Positions 61,047-64,000 of a stretch of 64,000 nucleotides of DNA are shown here, piece after piece. The position numbers were made by a program, and so were the translations under genes. How positions within the stretch are numbered: position 1 is the first letter of the stretch; every line of letters begins with the position of its first letter. The notes beneath the pieces were generated by a model. It ran no database searches, had not been told where the DNA came from, and saw only the letters and a list, made by a program, of their open reading frames with translations. Source of the stretch: Rhodospirillaceae bacterium (GTDB lineage: Bacteria > Pseudomonadota > Alphaproteobacteria > Rhodospirillales > Rhodospirillaceae); NCBI GenBank assembly GCA_018666155.1, contig JABJAH010000034.1:1-64000 (forward strand). The letters are read 5' to 3'.

Positions 61047-61496
61047 ATGAAGGTCGGCGGGCCAAGCGGCCCCTCGCGCATTCAGACCAGCAAGACGGAA
61101 AAGGCGAAAAAGTCCGGAAAACCGGGCGAATTCGCCACCCACTTGCGCCATGTCGACGCCCAAACCGGGGACGAGGTCGCACCGGCGGACCAAGTATCCA
61201 CGGTTGCTGGTTTAGGCGGTATTCTGGCTGCCCAGGCGGTCGAGCCGGAAACCGGCCAAGCTCCCGATTATCAAGAGCGTAAGCGGCGGGCACGGCGTGG
61301 AGAGGACGTTCTAGAGCGTTTAGATGAAATTCGAAAAGGGCTGCTGCTCGGTACTGTCCCGAAAGATCGGCTCGGCGCTTTGGCTCGGTTAGTCCGGGAA
61401 AAGCGTGAAAAAGGGGCGGATCCACTGATTTCTCAGCTTTTAGATGAGATTGAATTGCGGGCAGAGGTTGAATTGGCCAAGTTGTCCAGACGTTAG
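61047..61496 (+). CDS. fliX: Flagellar assembly regulator FliX
   Basis: A 149-aa protein matching alphaproteobacterial FliX: start 'MKVGGPSGP', a central 'RRARRGEDVLERLDEIRKGLL' (about 78-98) and C-terminal 'ELRAEVELAKLSRR'. FliX links early flagellar assembly to class II gene activation in Caulobacter. I use the ATG at 61047 because 'MKV' is the family start; an ATG four codons upstream is the alternative. Its upstream region is occupied by the GT41 remnant, so its native promoter may be lost. The dksA gene follows, a common alphaproteobacterial neighbour. Confidence 0.85.
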   Translation: MKVGGPSGPSRIQTSKTEKAKKSGKPGEFATHLRHVDAQTGDEVAPADQVSTVAGLGGILAAQAVEPETGQAPDYQERKRRARRGEDVLERLDEIRKGLLLGTVPKDRLGALARLVREKREKGADPLISQLLDEIELRAEVELAKLSRR

Positions 61497-61657
61497 GCGA
61501 AAAATTCTCCAATAGTTCCAATACTTTACTATCGTGCCGCCGATATCGCCGGTTACTGATGATAAGGTTGTGAAATCGGGCCTTTCTCTATTGCCGCGGA
61601 AAATCCGTGTCCCTATAGTCCCGCGCCATTGATACAGATTCCCATGGTTAGGGGCCT

Positions 61658-62077
61658 ATGACTGCTAATCTTCCTCCAGATTACAAGCCGACCAAAAAAG
61701 AAGAGTTCATGAATCCGAAGCAGGAGGAGTACTTCCGCCAGAAGTTGCTCGGGTGGCGCACGGAACTCATGAAGGAAACCGAGGAAACCCTCGAGAGTCT
61801 TCAGGATGGCGGTGGCTTGCAAGAACCCGACCTGGCCGACCGTGCGACAGCCGAGATGGAACGGTCCTTGGAACTCCGGACTCGCGATCGAGCCCGCAAG
61901 CTGATCTCCAAAATCGATGCGGCTCTCAAACGCATCGATGACGGGACTTACGGTTACTGCGAAGAAACCGACGAGCCGATCAGCCTCAAACGCTTAGAAG
62001 CACGGCCGATCGCTACGCTCAGCCTTGAGGCGCAAGAAGCTCACGAGCGCATGGAGCGGACTCACCGCTCCGACTAA
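61658..62077 (+). CDS. dksA: RNA polymerase-binding transcription factor DksA
   Basis: A 139-aa DksA: coiled-coil domain (about 25-90) with the tip 'DLADRATAEME' and C-terminal zinc-finger-like region 'YGYCEETDEPISLKRLEARP'. Only one cysteine (C101) remains of the four in E. coli DksA; this Cys-poor form is usual in Alphaproteobacteria. With ppGpp it tunes rRNA and amino-acid promoters. Follows fliX after 161 bp and overlaps the convergent binding-protein gene by 4 bp. Confidence 0.93.
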   Translation: MTANLPPDYKPTKKEEFMNPKQEEYFRQKLLGWRTELMKETEETLESLQDGGGLQEPDLADRATAEMERSLELRTRDRARKLISKIDAALKRIDDGTYGYCEETDEPISLKRLEARPIATLSLEAQEAHERMERTHRSD

Positions 62078-63576
62078 TCGTTTAGCGTTAGGGTGTGATA
62101 GCGAATGAACCCATAGGGGGCTTCGTAGGTCTTCACACTATTCGCAATGCCGTCGACATGGATATTCTCATAGAGATAGATGCCCGGCGGGTCGTCGTGT
62201 AAATCGCGTAAAATTCCGCGAACGATCACACGGCGTTTATCCAGATCGAATTCACGGTCCGCGGCAAGAGTGCGTTCAGCGATGTCTTCTCGGCAAATCC
62301 AGGGCCACGGCCACAGACACGAGTGAAATCCCATTGAGGCGAGGGGGTCGAGCGACGGCACCGATCCATAATTCATATTGAAAGCCATGGCGTCCCAGGG
62401 CGCACCGTAAACACTTTGCACCTGTTTGCTGAACGGCACTTGGATGAGATCGACCAGAACGCCGACCTGTCTTAAGTCCTGGGCCACTTGAATATAGACT
62501 GATTCTTCCTCGGCGCTCGACGAGACAACCTGGAACGGAATCGTAAAGCCGTCCGGGTAACCGGCTTCTGCCAGCAAGGCACGCGCTTTGGCCGGATCGT
62601 AAGGATAGGGTTTGATCTCCGGGTCGTAACCGAAGGTGCCCCGTGCGGCCACCTGACCCGTCGCGACTGTGACCCCTTGAAGCAATGCCGCAACAATGAC
62701 TTCAATGTTGGTGGCGTAGTTCAGCGCCTGCCGCACCCGTTTATCCTGCAATGGGCTTTCAACTTCAGTGACAAATTGCCACATCTGCACAGCAGCGCGA
62801 GTGCGGTAGTCGATACGTGCCCCGGCTTGCTCGATCCGCGATACGTCGGTAGCCCCAAGATCATAGGCGATATCAACGGCCCCGGAGAGGAGGGCCTGTG
62901 TCCGCGCGGTTGAATCTGGTGCCGCCGTATAGGTGATCGCGTCAATCTGAGCGGGTCGCCAGGCGTAGGGATTTTTAACTAAGCTGGCTCGTCCAGTTCC
63001 CCAACGGTCCACCATGAACGAACCGGTGCCGTGCGGTTTCAACGCAAAGGCGCTTGCACCGACCTCGGCGAAATATTTGGGGGGCAAAATTCGAATACCG
63101 CCGAGCCGCCCGGGGATCATGCTATCGGGTTGCGTGGTTTTGACTTCGAGCGTCAGCCGATCGCGTGCCGTGGCCTGCGCGACATTGCGCACTTCTCGAT
63201 TGACCGAGAACACGCGTCCTTCGTCGGTCAGGAGGTAATTAATAGTCGCCGCGGCGGCGTGGGCGTCAAGGGGCTCGCCGTTGGAGAATCGAATCCCGTC
63301 CTTAACGGTAAACACCCAGGTTGTATCGTCTTCGAAGTGCCAGCTTTCGGCTAGAACCGGTTTGAGGGTCCCGTCCTCACCTATCCCGGTGAGCGCTTCA
63401 AACAAGGCGGGCCATATCAACAGCGGTGGAAATCCACCCGACGTATGTGGGTTGGCGTTGCCCGGTGGCATTGACCGCAGGGTGATTCGCAGGGTGTCAG
63501 CCCCGGTCGCGCCAGACCCGACAGCGACCAAAAGCATCACCCAACCGGCGAGCAATTTTTTACAGAACATCGTCAT
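62074..63576 (-). CDS. ABC transporter solute-binding protein, family 5 (second copy)
   Basis: A 500-aa periplasmic binding protein with signal peptide (about 8-26, ending ATGAD). Family-5 marks: 'TWVFTVKDGIRFSNGEPLDA' in pieces, 'HGTGSFMVDRWGTG', 'DKRVRQALNYATNIEVI' and 'PYPYDPAKARALLAEAGYP' in pieces. It resembles the protein at 6-1538 throughout but is clearly diverged. No permease or ATPase gene is adjacent. Ligand unknown (peptides, opines, metals or other solutes). Confidence 0.92.
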   Translation of the reverse strand: MTMFCKKLLAGWVMLLVAVGSGATGADTLRITLRSMPPGNANPHTSGGFPPLLIWPALFEALTGIGEDGTLKPVLAESWHFEDDTTWVFTVKDGIRFSNGEPLDAHAAAATINYLLTDEGRVFSVNREVRNVAQATARDRLTLEVKTTQPDSMIPGRLGGIRILPPKYFAEVGASAFALKPHGTGSFMVDRWGTGRASLVKNPYAWRPAQIDAITYTAAPDSTARTQALLSGAVDIAYDLGATDVSRIEQAGARIDYRTRAAVQMWQFVTEVESPLQDKRVRQALNYATNIEVIVAALLQGVTVATGQVAARGTFGYDPEIKPYPYDPAKARALLAEAGYPDGFTIPFQVVSSSAEEESVYIQVAQDLRQVGVLVDLIQVPFSKQVQSVYGAPWDAMAFNMNYGSVPSLDPLASMGFHSCLWPWPWICREDIAERTLAADREFDLDKRRVIVRGILRDLHDDPPGIYLYENIHVDGIANSVKTYEAPYGFIRYHTLTLND

Positions 63577-63750
63577 GGTCCGAACAGTGCCATATCTGAC
63601 AGCGATTTTCAGGGCTTATAAGCCGTGTAAGGCTCAAGCAAGGGAGGGGCGATAAACTCTCATAATGTTTGTCGCTCGTTCCTCAATGTTCGCCGAATAT
63701 ACCATCCTGGATTCATATGAGAGCACTGGTGTTAGGCCTGGTAATTAGTC

Positions 63751-64000
63751 TCACTCTGCCTTGGGTTTGAAACGCCATTCCCGCCAGCGTTTGCCATCGC
63801 GATGCTCAAAAACGACGAGTGTTTTAACCGATCGCTTGCCGCCATCCTCTGTCGAGAAAAAGTCTTCCTCGATTTGAACAAGGGTGTTGTCGGTGAGCCC
63901 CCACTTGTACACGTTGGCCCCAAGCCACTTGCCAGTGCCAAAAGACATACCTACCGCTTTGCGGACTTCCTCGATGCCCTGGACACGCGTTTCGACACCT
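63751..64000 (-). CDS. Partial CDS running off the right edge; small beta-rich protein
   Basis: The frame is open from the window edge to a stop at 63751-63753. A Met at 63948 is internal, since the frame stays open upstream of it ('GIEEVRKAVGMSFGTGKWLG'), so the true start is probably outside the window. The visible 83 codons are rich in Trp, Lys and beta-forming residues, ending 'RWREWRFKPKAE'. They resemble SnoaL/NTF2-like small proteins only vaguely. Upstream gap to the binding protein (63577-63750) holds no other gene. Confidence 0.5.
   Translation of the reverse strand, partial: GVETRVQGIEEVRKAVGMSFGTGKWLGANVYKWGLTDNTLVQIEEDFFSTEDGGKRSVKTLVVFEHRDGKRWREWRFKPKAE

Noticed and set aside
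61958..62040. Loss of three zinc-finger cysteines in DksA as a novelty
   Set aside because: Cys-poor DksA is common in Alphaproteobacteria, so this is ordinary.
1..64000. CRISPR arrays, tRNA or rRNA genes, insertion sequences, phage genes
   Set aside because: I looked for regular repeats, clover-leaf-like short genes, transposase or integrase motifs and found none I could support.

Overview
The window looks like chromosomal DNA of a Gram-negative alphaproteobacterium with moderately high GC. The class call rests on FliX (a flagellar regulator known from Alphaproteobacteria), an alphaproteobacterial-type DksA that has lost most zinc-finger cysteines, and an nrtR-nadA-nadC NAD module. Genes are tightly packed. 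I see no rRNA, tRNA, CRISPR array, transposase or integrase, and no gene-free stretch longer than about 260 bp.

1.6-42.8 kb is a large accessory region rich in catabolic and redox genes: a PQQ dehydrogenase, a VAO/PCMH-type flavin oxidase, an acyl-CoA-dehydrogenase-fold monooxygenase with two bicupins, an M24 peptidase, a carboxymuconolactone-decarboxylase-like protein, a RutA-like luciferase-fold monooxygenase, an old-yellow-enzyme-type reductase, a Tat-exported amidohydrolase, four MFS transporters and an EmrA-like adaptor. Three repeated themes tie it together. (a) Five exported paralogues match what I recall of DUF1838 (about 21.7, 22.7, 35.8, 36.7 and 40.4 kb). Two of them head an operon with a periplasmic protein and a di-heme cytochrome c, divergent from a cytochrome b561. 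(b) A methyltransferase, a small helical protein and an MFS transporter occur together twice (11.3-14.2 and 30.8-33.7 kb), and the small proteins are clearly related. (c) Two alpha/beta hydrolases have altered catalytic residues. I infer uptake and oxidative breakdown or detoxification of a specific, unidentified organic substrate, with several steps in the periplasm. Embedded at 16.7-19.4 kb is a GSCFA protein plus an SGNH/2-oxoglutarate-oxygenase fusion.

43-63 kb is more house-keeping: hemH, a DUF454 protein, a flagellar segment (FliK-like, flhG, flhF, a broken flhA), the divergent NAD module nrtR / nadA-nadC with a candidate NrtR operator, flgE, a glycosyltransferase block (GT9 fragment, GT41-like, waaA, GT4, GT41 remnant), fliX and dksA. 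The flhA reading frame lacks its membrane domain and carries an in-frame stop. The glycosyltransferase block is cut inside a gene at both ends, and each cut lies at the start codon of a flagellar gene (flgE, fliX). This points to rearrangement and partial decay of a flagellar locus.

Two orphan dipeptide-type ABC solute-binding proteins lie near the two ends of the window, and a partial reading frame runs off the right edge. All functional calls come from reading translated sequence and recalled family knowledge; no database search was run.
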